The notes: generated by a model not told the origin, from the letters alone. A stretch of DNA of 33,974 nucleotides from CAKOSP01 sp964371745 (GCA_964371745.1 CAYJNS010000005.1:1-33974), one strand, 5' to 3'. Counted from the stretch's first letter, positions 21,689 to 30,440 are shown. Translations and numbers: made by a program.

Positions 21689-22024
21689 CTATTTTAACAT
21701 TATTTCTATTTTTTTTACTGATTCATCTATAGAATATTCTAAAACTATATTGTTTTTTTTAATTGTATTTTTACACTTTATATCAAATTTACAACTCTCT
21801 TCTTCTGAAAATGTAAATTTACACGTTTGCTCATTAAAATCAATAAGCATATGTATTTCTGGAGTTACTCTTAAAAATTGATTAGCTTTAATATCATACT
21901 TATTATATTCTTTATCAGTTTTATATAAAACGTAATCTTGATATTTATAAACAGCATCTACATTTTTGCGAAAAACTAATACTTTTTTATCATTAACAAG
22001 TTTCCAATCTATTTTTCTTTCCAA
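21689..22024 (-). CDS. DUF1934/YwiB-like beta-barrel protein (tentative)
   Basis: A 111-aa soluble protein dominated by beta strands (VLVFRK, DAVYKYQDYVLYKTD, QFLRVTPEIHMLIDF, CKFTFSEEESCKFDIKC, NNIVLEYSI). Length and strand pattern are like the calycin-type DUF1934/YwiB family, but no residue is diagnostic. It starts at TTG (22022-22024), the only start in a sensible place after GAGGG. It has a strong promoter and precedes rpoE. Confidence 0.65.
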   Translation of the reverse strand: MERKIDWKLVNDKKVLVFRKNVDAVYKYQDYVLYKTDKEYNKYDIKANQFLRVTPEIHMLIDFNEQTCKFTFSEEESCKFDIKCKNTIKKNNIVLEYSIDESVKKIEIMLK

Positions 22025-22050
22025 AATATCATCCCTCGTTTTTCCTAAAC

Positions 22051-22078
22051 ATTATATCATAAACATATCTAAAATCAA
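22051..22078 (-). promoter_or_regulatory. Promoter of the DUF1934-like gene and rpoE
   Basis: TTGATT (22073-22078), 16-bp spacer ending in TGA, perfect TATAAT (22051-22056) on the minus strand. Confidence 0.75.
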
Positions 22079-22099
22079 GTCTTTTTTTTAACTTTTTAT

Positions 22100-22128
22100 T
22101 TATACTTATAATATTTCATAATTATACT
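22100..22128 (+). promoter_or_regulatory. Possible promoter of the penicillin-binding protein gene
   Basis: TTATAC (22100-22105), 17-bp spacer, TATACT (22123-22128), with a second TATACT at 22128-22133. The -35 is weak. Confidence 0.35.
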
Positions 22129-22148
22129 ATACTAAAAATGGTGATTTT

Positions 22149-24086
22149 ATGTACTTAACAGCAAAAGTAATTAAAATATTTATATTCATTTTTATAGCTT
22201 TTATTCTAATAATAACAAGCTTTTATATATATGCATTTTTAAGCCCTAAAATTGATTTAAAACATGCAGGTAATATACAAATATACGATAGTGAAAGTAA
22301 TTTAGTATATCAAGGTTCTAAATCTAGTCAATGGGTTGATTTAGATGATATTAGTTCTTATTTAATAGACGCAACTATATCAGTTGAAGATAAAGACTTT
22401 TATTCACATAATGGATTTGATTATTCTAGGATAATAAGCGCCGCTATAAATAATATAAAAAGTAATAGTTTATCTGAAGGCGCTTCTACTATTACTCAGC
22501 AATATGCTAAAAATATGTATTTAGATTTTGATAAATCTTGGGAAAGAAAAATAGATGAAGCTTTCTTAACATTTGAACTCGAGGTTCACTATGATAAAGA
22601 TACTATTTTAGAAGGATATTTAAATACTATATATTATGGACAAGGCAACTATGGGATTGCTAATGCTAGTGAATATTATTTTAATAAAGAGGCTAGTGAA
22701 CTTACTTTAGAAGAAGCTATTATTTTAGCGGGTGTACCAAATAGACCTAATGATTATAATCCTGTAACTGATTATGAAGCTTCTATTACTAGAGCAAAAA
22801 AGGTAGCTTATTCTATGCTTAGTAATGAATTTATTTCAAGTGAAACTTATGATAATTTATTTGTTGAAACAATTGAAATTTATGGCAAAAATACTGAAAA
22901 TGATTTACAAATGCTTTTATATTATCAAGACGCTGTTTTAAATGAATTAGATACTATTGATGAAATACCGGATTCTTTAATTGAAGCTGGTGGTATTAAA
23001 ATATATACTAATTTAGATTTAGAAATACAAAGTATATTAGAGACTAATATTTTAGAGAATAAAGTTGATGAAGATGTTCAAGTAGCAAGCATAATTGTTG
23101 ACCCTAAAACAGGAGGGGTAATGGCTTTAACAGGAGGCATGGATTACTCTCAAAGTACTTATAATAGAGCAATAAGTTCAACTAGACAAGTAGGATCTGT
23201 TATGAAACCATTTTTATACTATTCTGCTTTAGAAAATAATATGACTATGGCATCAACATTTACTAGTGAAGCAACTGTTTTTACTCTTTCAAATGATCAA
23301 GTTTACGCACCTAATAACTTTAATGATAAGTTTGCTAATAAAGACATTACAATGGCTGCTGCTATGGCTTTTTCAGATAATATATATGCAGTTAAAACAA
23401 ATTTATTTTTAGGTGTTGATAAAATGATAGAGACTTCAAGAAATACTGGTATAACTGGTAACTTAGAGGAAGTTGCATCACTTGCGCTTGGCACAAGCGA
23501 ACTTAACATTATTGATTTAGCAACAGGATTTACCACTTTCGCTTCTGGTGGATACCAAAGAGATTTACATTTTATTACAAAAATTGAAGATATGAATGGA
23601 AATGTTTTATATGAAAAAGAAAATATAAACAATTTAGTACTAGACCCAAATTATGTATATATATTAAATGAAATGATGGCGGGTACTACTAGTAATAAAT
23701 TTAATGATTATACAACCGCGACTGGTCTTTCTATAGCTAATTTATTAACTGGTAAATATGCTCTTAAAAGTGGTACTACAAATACAGATAACTGGAACGT
23801 TGGATACAATGAAGATTTATTAATGGCTATTTGGATGGGATATGATGAAGGAAAAGATACTACTAGTGAAATAAGTAAAGCAGAAAGAATTATTTGGGCA
23901 GAAACTATGGAAGATGTTTTATTAAATCAAGAAAAAAACTGGTATGACAAACCAGATAATGTAAGTGCTATAATGCTAGATGCTGTTACTGGAAGTATGC
24001 CAGTAGATGATTCATCTTCAACAATTTTTTATTTTATAAAAGGAACTGAGCCAGGAGCTAGTTCCAGTGTATTTTCAGATCCCTAA
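22149..24086 (+). CDS. Class A penicillin-binding protein (PBP1-type transglycosylase/transpeptidase)
   Basis: A 645-aa bifunctional cell-wall enzyme. One N-terminal transmembrane helix (about 10-32), then a GT51 glycosyltransferase (about 50-230: VEDKDFYSHNGFDYSRI, EGASTITQQYAKNMYL, WERKIDEAFLTFELE and TILEGYLNTIYYGQGNYGI) and a transpeptidase (about 310-600) with Ser350-x-x-Lys353 (GSVMKPF), Ser409-Asp-Asn411 and Lys540-Ser-Gly (ALKSGTTNTDNW). Thr of the usual KTG is Ser here. A short Ser-rich tail follows. The start has GGTGA and a plus-strand promoter, divergent from the DUF1934-like gene. Its stop overlaps that of noc in a hairpin. Confidence 0.93.
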   Translation: MYLTAKVIKIFIFIFIAFILIITSFYIYAFLSPKIDLKHAGNIQIYDSESNLVYQGSKSSQWVDLDDISSYLIDATISVEDKDFYSHNGFDYSRIISAAINNIKSNSLSEGASTITQQYAKNMYLDFDKSWERKIDEAFLTFELEVHYDKDTILEGYLNTIYYGQGNYGIANASEYYFNKEASELTLEEAIILAGVPNRPNDYNPVTDYEASITRAKKVAYSMLSNEFISSETYDNLFVETIEIYGKNTENDLQMLLYYQDAVLNELDTIDEIPDSLIEAGGIKIYTNLDLEIQSILETNILENKVDEDVQVASIIVDPKTGGVMALTGGMDYSQSTYNRAISSTRQVGSVMKPFLYYSALENNMTMASTFTSEATVFTLSNDQVYAPNNFNDKFANKDITMAAAMAFSDNIYAVKTNLFLGVDKMIETSRNTGITGNLEEVASLALGTSELNIIDLATGFTTFASGGYQRDLHFITKIEDMNGNVLYEKENINNLVLDPNYVYILNEMMAGTTSNKFNDYTTATGLSIANLLTGKYALKSGTTNTDNWNVGYNEDLLMAIWMGYDEGKDTTSEISKAERIIWAETMEDVLLNQEKNWYDKPDNVSAIMLDAVTGSMPVDDSSSTIFYFIKGTEPGASSSVFSDP

Positions 24087-24101
24087 TCATTAGGGATTTT
24101 T
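24079..24101 (+). terminator. Terminator of the PBP gene, holding the stop codons of both convergent genes
   Basis: ATCCCTA (24079-24085), 5-nt loop, TAGGGAT (24091-24097), then TTTT. The PBP stop (24084-24086) and the noc stop (24083-24085 on the other strand) both lie in it. The minus-strand side has no T tract, so it should work mainly on the plus strand. Confidence 0.8.
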
Positions 24102-25030
24102 AATGTCAAAATAATGTTATTTCCGATTGGTATTTCATTTGTTATAATATTAGGATATTTTTTTAAAAATTCTTTTATTTCATCTAATTGAGATTTTTTA
24201 ATTTCAGGTTTAAAATCGTCTAACATTTCTATTTCTTCAGTTGGAATTAATTCTTTTTTTGGTTTCATTTCCATGTTTACTGGAGTGTCTTCTGTAAAAC
24301 TAAAAAACTTATTAGATGGTTTTTCACCAAATCCAGTTAAATTTATTGGTGTATTCATAATTGTATCCTCCTTTTTTTCAGGAACAACTTCTTTTATTTC
24401 TTCTATTTTCGTTTCTTCACCTAGTTCTTTTTTTATAGCTTCCTCAAGCATTTTAACAGTTAATCTTTCAGAGATAACTTTTTCTAAAAATTTATTTTGT
24501 AATTCGCTTGTTTTTAACTTAAGTAAACTTCTTGCATGTCTTTCAGATATTTTTTCATTTAATATTGCCTCTTGTATTTCAGCAGTTAAACTTAAAAGTC
24601 TTAATTTATTAGAAATAGATGCTTGAGATAATCCCATTTTTCTTGCTAAATCTTCTTGACTCATTAACCCTTTATCTAAAAGTGCTTTATATGATTTAGC
24701 TTCTTCAATAGCAGTTAAATCTTTTCTTTGTACATTTTCTACGATTGCAACTTCTGCACTTTCATCATCATTTAAATTTGACATAATTGCAGGCACACTT
24801 AAAAGACCAACTTCTTTAGCCGCTCTAAATCTTCTTTCTCCTGCAATTATTTCGTATTTATCATTTACTCTTCTAACTACAAGTGGTTGTATTATTCCGT
24901 GCTCTTTTATAGAGCTTGCTAATTCCTTAATTGAAGTATCATCAAAAGCTAATCGCGGTTGAAAACGATTAGGTACTAAATCTTCAATAGGTAATTGTAT
25001 AACGCTGTTTTTTGTATCCACTAAACACAT
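24083..25030 (-). CDS. noc: Noc/ParB-family nucleoid-occlusion or chromosome-partition protein
   Basis: A 315-aa ParB-fold protein: N-terminal CTPase/ParB domain (PIEDLVPNRFQPR, SIKEHGIIQPLVV, IIAGERRFRAAK, VENVQRKDLTAIEEA), a helix-turn-helix (about 125-150: SQEDLARKMGLSQASISNKL) and ISERHARSLLKL. Position next to rsmG-mnmG and the VPNRFQPR start agree with Bacillus Noc; without a parA gene and without checking its binding specificity ParB/Spo0J cannot be excluded. The region after about 205 is an acidic, probably disordered linker of some 70 residues plus a final domain (KPEIKKSQLDEIKEFLKKYP to the end) that is longer than in Noc. The ATG is only 2 bases from AGGGG; an in-frame GTG nine bases on is possible. 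No parS-like palindrome was seen in the window. Confidence 0.85.
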   Translation of the reverse strand: MCLVDTKNSVIQLPIEDLVPNRFQPRLAFDDTSIKELASSIKEHGIIQPLVVRRVNDKYEIIAGERRFRAAKEVGLLSVPAIMSNLNDDESAEVAIVENVQRKDLTAIEEAKSYKALLDKGLMSQEDLARKMGLSQASISNKLRLLSLTAEIQEAILNEKISERHARSLLKLKTSELQNKFLEKVISERLTVKMLEEAIKKELGEETKIEEIKEVVPEKKEDTIMNTPINLTGFGEKPSNKFFSFTEDTPVNMEMKPKKELIPTEEIEMLDDFKPEIKKSQLDEIKEFLKKYPNIITNEIPIGNNIILTLKIPND

Positions 25031-25049
25031 CGCCCCTATTCTAATATTA

Positions 25050-25078
25050 ATTTTACCTTATTTTTAAGTTTTTTTCAA
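25050..25078 (-). promoter_or_regulatory. Promoter of noc
   Basis: TTGAAA (25073-25078), 17-bp spacer, TAAAAT (25050-25055) on the minus strand. Confidence 0.7.
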
Positions 25079-25105
25079 GGTCAATTTTATAATTTGACAA
25101 ATTTA

Positions 25106-25807
25106 TTACAAAGATTTTTTTAAAATTTTATCATAACTTCTTATATCTTTTAAATTACTCTTCTTAGTTTTCTTAAATTTTAATAAAGTACGCTCTCCAC
25201 TATTGTTATATAAATTAAATATTTCTTTTTCTTCTAAAGTCAAACTTAATACATCAATAGTCTGTTTTGCTTCAATAAGTTCTTCATTAATGTTTGCTTT
25301 CATAGCTATAAAATAACCATTTTCTTTTATAAAAGGAATACTTATTTCCGTAAGTATACGTAAGTTAGCAACGGCTCTTGCTGTTACTAATTCAAATGAA
25401 TTAATTGTTTTTTTAACATAGTTTTCTGCTCTATCATTAACAATTGTTATATTTAGTTTTAATTTTTCATTTACTAGACTTAAAAACTTAGTTTTTTTAT
25501 TATTTGAATCTAATAAAGTAACACTTAAATGAGGATAAAACATTTTAAGAACTATACCTGGAAGTCCCGCCCCAGAACCAATATCAAGTAAGTTAGTAAC
25601 ATTATTTAAATCTATTACTTTAACAATAGTTAAACTATCATAAAAATGTTTTAAGTATGCATCTTCTTTTTCAACTATTCTTGTAATATTAGTATGTTTA
25701 TTATAATCTATTAATAAATTATAATAGTTTTCAAGTAATTCTAATTTAGTATCATTATATTTAATACCTAATTTAGTTATTTCTTCTAAAAATATATCTT
25801 TATTCAT
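25106..25807 (-). CDS. rsmG: 16S rRNA (guanine527-N7)-methyltransferase
   Basis: A 233-aa SAM-dependent methyltransferase (GidB) that methylates G527 of 16S rRNA. Motifs: the N-terminal YYNLLIDYNKHTNITRI, the SAM loop LLDIGSGAGLPGIVLKMFYP, LLDSNNKKTKFL and VTARAVANLRILTEI. The ATG overlaps the mnmG end by 8 bases, so they are co-translated, as in the usual gidA-gidB pair. The last 25 residues are basic (KKTKKSNLKDIRSYDKILKK). It precedes noc, which has its own promoter. Confidence 0.96.
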   Translation of the reverse strand: MNKDIFLEEITKLGIKYNDTKLELLENYYNLLIDYNKHTNITRIVEKEDAYLKHFYDSLTIVKVIDLNNVTNLLDIGSGAGLPGIVLKMFYPHLSVTLLDSNNKKTKFLSLVNEKLKLNITIVNDRAENYVKKTINSFELVTARAVANLRILTEISIPFIKENGYFIAMKANINEELIEAKQTIDVLSLTLEEKEIFNLYNNSGERTLLKFKKTKKSNLKDIRSYDKILKKSL

Positions 25808-27608
25808 TTTTACCGTATTCTTTCTTTAAATAGACTGCTAAAACAGATATATCAGATGGATTAACTCCACTTATTCTTGTTGCTTGAGCTATTGTTTTAG
25901 GTCTTACTTTTATCAACTTTTGTTTTGCTTCGCTTGCTAAATTAAGTATTTTTTCATAGTTAATATCACTTGGTATTTCTTTTTTTTCTAAGTTTTTTAA
26001 CTTTTCTGCAGCATCATATGCTTTTTTGATGTAACCCTCATATTTAATTTGAATTTCAACTTGTTCTAAAACTTCATCTGTATAGTTTTTATCTATTATA
26101 TCTTTTATTCTAATTTCAGGTCTTTTAAGATAATCATATAGTTTAATACTTCGATCATCAAGTTTAATATTATTTTGTAAATCTTCTGTTAATAACTTGT
26201 TAATATTATTTTTTTTGTCTATAAATTTATCATAAGTTTCTTTATTTATAGTACCTATTTTATAAGCATATTCTTTTAATCTAAGATCTGCATTATCATG
26301 TCTTAAAATAAGTCTAAACTCAGCTCTACTAGTAAGCATTCTGTAAGGTTCTATTGTACCTTTGGTTACTAAATCATCTATTAAAACCCCAATATAAGCT
26401 TCATCTCTTCTTAGTATTAAAGGATCTTTTTCATCTAGTTTTAATGATGCATTTATACCAGCAATTATACCTTGACCCGCAGCTTCTTCATATCCGCTAG
26501 TACCATTTATTTGTCCTGCAGTAAATAAGTTTTCTATTTTTTTATTTTCAAGTGATGGATTAATTTCTAAAGGATCTATTGCATCATACTCTATAGCATA
26601 AGCATATTTAGTTATAACAGCGTTTTCTAATCCTTTTATACTTTTTACCATCTTTTCTTGAACATCTTCTGGCATACTTGTTGAAAAACCTTGTAAGTAC
26701 CACTCATCATAATAATCACTTTCTGGTTCTAAAAATAATTGATGTCTTTCTTTATCAACAAATCTTACTATTTTATCTTCAATAGATGGGCAGTATCTAG
26801 GTCCAACTCCAGTTACATGGCCTCCATACATTGCACTTTTATCTAAATTTTCATTTATTATTTTATGCGTTTCATCATTTGTAAATACTAAATAACAACT
26901 TTTTTGTTTGTTTACATCATACTTTACAATGTTATCAAAACTAAATGTATATTCTTTTGAGTCTCCTTTTTCTTCTTGCATAACTGAAAAATCCATTGAT
27001 GATTCTTTAATCCTTGGTGGTGTACCAGTTTTAAGCCTTATTATATTAAGTCCTAACTTTTTTAAGTTATCAGATAAATAATTACTTCTATCTTCTCCAT
27101 GTGGACCAGACTTTATAGATTTACTTCCAACTAAAATATTAGCTTTAGTATAAGTTCCCGTTGTTAAGATAACTATTTTGGAATATATTTTTTCTCCATT
27201 ATCTAAAATAACACCCGTTACTATATTATTTTCAATTATTAAATCTTCTACTTTTCCTTCAATAATTTCTAAGTTTTTTGTTTCTTCTAAAGCTTTAATC
27301 ATATTTTTAGGATATACTACTTTATCAGCTTGAGCTCTTAAACATCTAACCGCAGGACCTTTAGATGCATTTAGCATTTTGATTTGGAAATGGGAATCAT
27401 CAGCAACTTTTCCCATCAAACCACCTAAAGCATCAACTTCACGTACTATTACACCTTTACTAGTTCCACCAATAGATGGATTACATGGCATATCAGCAAT
27501 ATTATTTTTATTCATAGTTAAAAGAACTGTTTTTTTACCTATTACAGCACTTATATGCGCAGCCTCTATTCCTGCATGTCCTCCACCAACTACTAATACA
27601 TCAATCAT
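25800..27608 (-). CDS. mnmG: tRNA uridine-5-carboxymethylaminomethyl modification enzyme MnmG (GidA)
   Basis: A 602-aa FAD-dependent protein that with MnmE installs the (carboxymethyl)aminomethyl group at U34 of tRNAs. Motifs: FAD-binding VLVVGGGHAGIEAA, CNPSIGGTSKG, RCLRAQADKVVYP, SGPHGEDRSNYL, GQINGTSGYEEAAGQGIIAG and the C-terminal helical ARISGVNPSDISVLAVYLK. The ATG at 27606-27608 is supported by its ATGA overlap with the preceding gene and by GGGGAAG. The partner mnmE is in the same direction but separated by three genes. Confidence 0.97.
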   Translation of the reverse strand: MIDVLVVGGGHAGIEAAHISAVIGKKTVLLTMNKNNIADMPCNPSIGGTSKGVIVREVDALGGLMGKVADDSHFQIKMLNASKGPAVRCLRAQADKVVYPKNMIKALEETKNLEIIEGKVEDLIIENNIVTGVILDNGEKIYSKIVILTTGTYTKANILVGSKSIKSGPHGEDRSNYLSDNLKKLGLNIIRLKTGTPPRIKESSMDFSVMQEEKGDSKEYTFSFDNIVKYDVNKQKSCYLVFTNDETHKIINENLDKSAMYGGHVTGVGPRYCPSIEDKIVRFVDKERHQLFLEPESDYYDEWYLQGFSTSMPEDVQEKMVKSIKGLENAVITKYAYAIEYDAIDPLEINPSLENKKIENLFTAGQINGTSGYEEAAGQGIIAGINASLKLDEKDPLILRRDEAYIGVLIDDLVTKGTIEPYRMLTSRAEFRLILRHDNADLRLKEYAYKIGTINKETYDKFIDKKNNINKLLTEDLQNNIKLDDRSIKLYDYLKRPEIRIKDIIDKNYTDEVLEQVEIQIKYEGYIKKAYDAAEKLKNLEKKEIPSDINYEKILNLASEAKQKLIKVRPKTIAQATRISGVNPSDISVLAVYLKKEYGKNE

Positions 27609-28168
27609 TTTCTTCCCCACAATCTATTCTTATCTTCAATTACTTTCATTAAATGAAGTATAGGATTTTCATCAAATATATCTCCATTTATATAGTTTTC
27701 ATATAACTCATAACCATTTATAGTTTTTTCTAAATAATCTATTTTTCTTAAATCCCCAAACTTAGTTGAATATGTCATAACAAATTTTTTATCAATTTGA
27801 AAAAATTCATTATTAATGGACACTTCAAAGTTAACTAATTCATTTTTTACTTTACCAACTACTACAAAATATGATTTAACATTATCATAAGTTATTTGTG
27901 TTATTAAATCAAATAATATACTATTAAAGCATTTAACTTCCATTTTATTATTTTCATTTGCAAATGTAATTACTGGAATAAATTCAATATATTCATTTGA
28001 TCCATAATCCTTTTCATTAATATCTTCTAACATCATATTAAAATAGTTTCTAAACGATTCTATAATATCATTTATTTCTTTAGATATAATTACATTACTA
28101 TTAATTAATTTTTTACTAAATAGTTCATTATAATTGATTTTCTCTGTGATATTAACTATATTTGACAT
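27605..28168 (-). CDS. Protein of unknown function, 187 aa, coupled to mnmG
   Basis: A soluble protein without recognised domain. Predicted helix at about 28-50 (ISKEINDIIESFRNYFNMML), then a strand-rich core (EFIPVITFANENNKMEVKCF, KSYFVVVGKVKNELVNFEVSI) and a helical C-terminus. The start has AAAGAGGA at five bases, and its TGA overlaps the mnmG ATG (ATGA), so its level is tied to MnmG. It stands where Bacillus has mnmE directly next to mnmG. The function is unknown; the coupling suggests, but does not prove, a role with the tRNA-modification or origin-proximal genes. Confidence 0.72.
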   Translation of the reverse strand: MSNIVNITEKINYNELFSKKLINSNVIISKEINDIIESFRNYFNMMLEDINEKDYGSNEYIEFIPVITFANENNKMEVKCFNSILFDLITQITYDNVKSYFVVVGKVKNELVNFEVSINNEFFQIDKKFVMTYSTKFGDLRKIDYLEKTINGYELYENYINGDIFDENPILHLMKVIEDKNRLWGRK

Positions 28169-28188
28169 AATATTCCTCTTTCAAAAGT

Positions 28189-28197
28189 ATTATAACA
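28189..28197 (-). promoter_or_regulatory. Extended -10 promoter of the 187-aa gene and mnmG-rsmG
   Basis: TGT-TATAAT on the minus strand (TATAAT at 28189-28194), right after the T tract of the upstream terminator. No good -35. Confidence 0.55.
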
Positions 28198-28220
28198 AAA
28201 AAAAGTAGATTTCTCTACTT
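28197..28220 (-). terminator. Terminator of the 416-aa gene, containing its stop codon
   Basis: AAGTAGA (28214-28220), 4-nt loop, TCTACTT (28203-28209), then a T tract. The TAG stop (28215-28217) lies in the first arm. Nearly identical to the terminator at 29527-29550. Confidence 0.88.
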
Positions 28221-29465
28221 ATTTTGATTTTCTAATGGTTTCATTGTTCTTTGATTAGAAGTTAAATCAGTATATAAATCCCATCCAGAACTTAATTCTT
28301 GTATTCTAAACATAGCTTCTTCTGCTTCTTTTTTTATACTATTAATATCTTCTTCATAACGCTCTATTGCTGCTTTAGTTTTATTTTTAGGATATCTAGG
28401 ATCCTTAACTGTTTTTTCTATATAAATATCATTAACTTGTCTTTCAAACGCATTTTTAGCATGTTTTAACAACCACTCTTTATATAAATTATATTTCTCA
28501 CCAATAACCTTAACTAATAAAGGACTTTCATTTACAGCAATTAATATTAATTTAATATCTTCTTCATTAAAGTTATTATTTTTACCAGATAATTTAGTAA
28601 ATATATAATCTGGATACATTTTTATTTGTTTGTAATTTATTAAAGTTATTTCCTCTTCGCTAAAATAAGCTTTAACATCTTTAAAATCTAATGCTCTAGG
28701 GTCTATATCTACTAGTTTTCTTACTACAGCTTTATTATTTATATATTTATAAAGTTTAGAATTATCTTTAATTAAATACAGTGCAACAAAAGTTAGATTT
28801 TTATTTCTAATATTATCATAAACCCAATGTATATATTCATCAAATAAACCCATATTACATTCTTCTTCTTCATAATTATTATTTAACAACGCTAATTGAT
28901 TTTGTTCATTAAGGTTTAAATTTTTTAATACATGACCACTTTCTTCATTAGATAAAATAATATCTATAACAGCAGTGATTGGAAGGTTATTTAAATTTTC
29001 TTCAATTTGATTAAACATTTTTTTCTCAATTTGATTATATTTTATATTATATTTATCTAATGTTTTTAAATAATAAGATAAATCATAATATATATTTTTT
29101 TTATCAGATAAATTCATTTGTGTAAAAATATGACCTAAATTATACTTTTCTATATATCCACGAATTTTTTCTATAGATTTTTCTAATTCGCTATCTATAT
29201 AAAATATTAAATCTATTCTTCTAGTATCTATTTTAATTAATATATCTAAATATTCCTCGTTACCTTTGACTAATTCACATATATTTCCTATAGTAGAATA
29301 ATCTATCTCTATGTTTGTTTTCTTTACCCATTTGATAAAAGCAGAAATTTTATTAAAATTAGTTTTACTTAACTTATAGTTTTCACCTTCATTAAATTGT
29401 TCTTCGCTCTCATTTTTTATAAATTCATTATATTCATTATAAATTTTTTTTTGATTTTTATTCAT
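28215..29465 (-). CDS. Protein of unknown function, 416 aa, mostly helical
   Basis: The ATG follows a very strong AGGAGGAAGT. The protein is highly charged, predicted almost all-alpha, cytosolic, with no transmembrane segment. Repeating helical blocks with the pattern D-x-R-x-L-x-F-x-D/V (LVDIDPRALDFKDVKAYFSE near 255-275, MYPDYIFTKLSG, LILIAVNESPLLVKVIGEKY) suggest an alpha-solenoid or repeat protein. The last 60 residues are a probable coiled coil (RYEEDINSIKKEAEEAMFRIQELSSG). I do not recognise a family. It lies between the metallophosphoesterase and the 187-aa gene, with a terminator on either side, and so is probably transcribed alone. Confidence 0.75.
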   Translation of the reverse strand: MNKNQKKIYNEYNEFIKNESEEQFNEGENYKLSKTNFNKISAFIKWVKKTNIEIDYSTIGNICELVKGNEEYLDILIKIDTRRIDLIFYIDSELEKSIEKIRGYIEKYNLGHIFTQMNLSDKKNIYYDLSYYLKTLDKYNIKYNQIEKKMFNQIEENLNNLPITAVIDIILSNEESGHVLKNLNLNEQNQLALLNNNYEEEECNMGLFDEYIHWVYDNIRNKNLTFVALYLIKDNSKLYKYINNKAVVRKLVDIDPRALDFKDVKAYFSEEEITLINYKQIKMYPDYIFTKLSGKNNNFNEEDIKLILIAVNESPLLVKVIGEKYNLYKEWLLKHAKNAFERQVNDIYIEKTVKDPRYPKNKTKAAIERYEEDINSIKKEAEEAMFRIQELSSGWDLYTDLTSNQRTMKPLENQNK

Positions 29466-29526
29466 ACTTCCTCCTGATAATTAAATATTCTATCATAAAC
29501 TATTTTCAAATACTACTTATTTTTTT

Positions 29527-29550
29527 AAAAAAAGTAGATTTCTCTACTTT
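29527..29550 (-). terminator. Terminator of the metallophosphoesterase gene, overlapping its stop codon
   Basis: AAAGTAGA (29543-29550), 4-nt loop, TCTACTTT (29531-29538), then TTTT. The TAA stop (29549-29551) overlaps the stem base. Confidence 0.88.
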
Positions 29551-30439
29551 AATAAGGATATTTTCTTTTTATTAATATGTTTTCTTCTTCTTTTTTATAT
29601 ATTTTTTTACTATTAAATACATTTAATGCTATATTAAACAAATTTAATGAATCATCTATCTTTTCAAATTTAACTAATAAAAAACCAGGATGTGTATAAT
29701 TTGTTAATTCAGTACTTGGATATTTGAATAAATGAGGAACATTAAATCTATAAGGTTTTTTATCATTTTTTACTCTAAATCTATATTTATGTGAGTGTCC
29801 TTTAAACTGGATACAAGGTGTGTATGCTGGTAACTTTATTTTATAATTATCCATTAAATGTTTATATGCAATAGATGAACCTAGTGCTGTTATATAGGCT
29901 CTTTTATAGCCCATTGTAGTAAAATCTATTCTTTCTTTTTCTAATTCTTCATTTATTAATATTCTACCTTTTTCTTCAAACCAATAATCATGATTTCCTA
30001 AAAGTGCATAATTATGAATACTTTTATCATATGGATAATTATTAATAAGATGCATAAATTGTTTTTCATATGAATTTAAATTCTTTTTAGATATAAAAAA
30101 TTGTCCATCTAATAAGTCTCCAACTATGTATATATCTTTTATATCTTGTTTTACTGCATAATTATATACTGAATCTAAATAATATAGCTTTTCTTTTCTA
30201 TGACCAAAATGTAAGTCTGCGATTACTATGAAAGATGAGTTATTAGAATAATTGTTAAATACAAAATTATTATTTATAAAATTTTTTATTAATCTATAAT
30301 CTTCTTTTGTTATGTTGGGAGTTTTTATTAAATCTTGAAGATATATTAAAAATTTACTTTTATGTAAATTTAATAATATTCTAAGTTCTTCAAATGAATA
30401 ATTTAACTTTAAGTATTGTAAGAATGTTTTTATATCCAT
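29549..30439 (-). CDS. Calcineurin-like metallophosphoesterase
   Basis: A 296-aa protein with a helical N-terminal part (1-65) and the metallophosphoesterase core: Asp75-x-His77 (ADLHFGH), Asp108 (VGDLLDG), Asn149-His150-Asp151 (LLGNHDYW) and His215-x-His217 (KGHSHKYR). All metal ligands are present, so it should be an active phosphoesterase, of unknown substrate. The N-terminus (LKLNYSFEELRILLNLHKSKF) resembles a small winged or helix-turn-helix-like unit that could bind nucleic acid, but this is speculative. It starts one base after the mnmE stop, so it is co-transcribed and probably translation-coupled with mnmE. Confidence 0.88.
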   Translation of the reverse strand: MDIKTFLQYLKLNYSFEELRILLNLHKSKFLIYLQDLIKTPNITKEDYRLIKNFINNNFVFNNYSNNSSFIVIADLHFGHRKEKLYYLDSVYNYAVKQDIKDIYIVGDLLDGQFFISKKNLNSYEKQFMHLINNYPYDKSIHNYALLGNHDYWFEEKGRILINEELEKERIDFTTMGYKRAYITALGSSIAYKHLMDNYKIKLPAYTPCIQFKGHSHKYRFRVKNDKKPYRFNVPHLFKYPSTELTNYTHPGFLLVKFEKIDDSLNLFNIALNVFNSKKIYKKEEENILIKRKYPY

Positions 30440-30440
30440 T

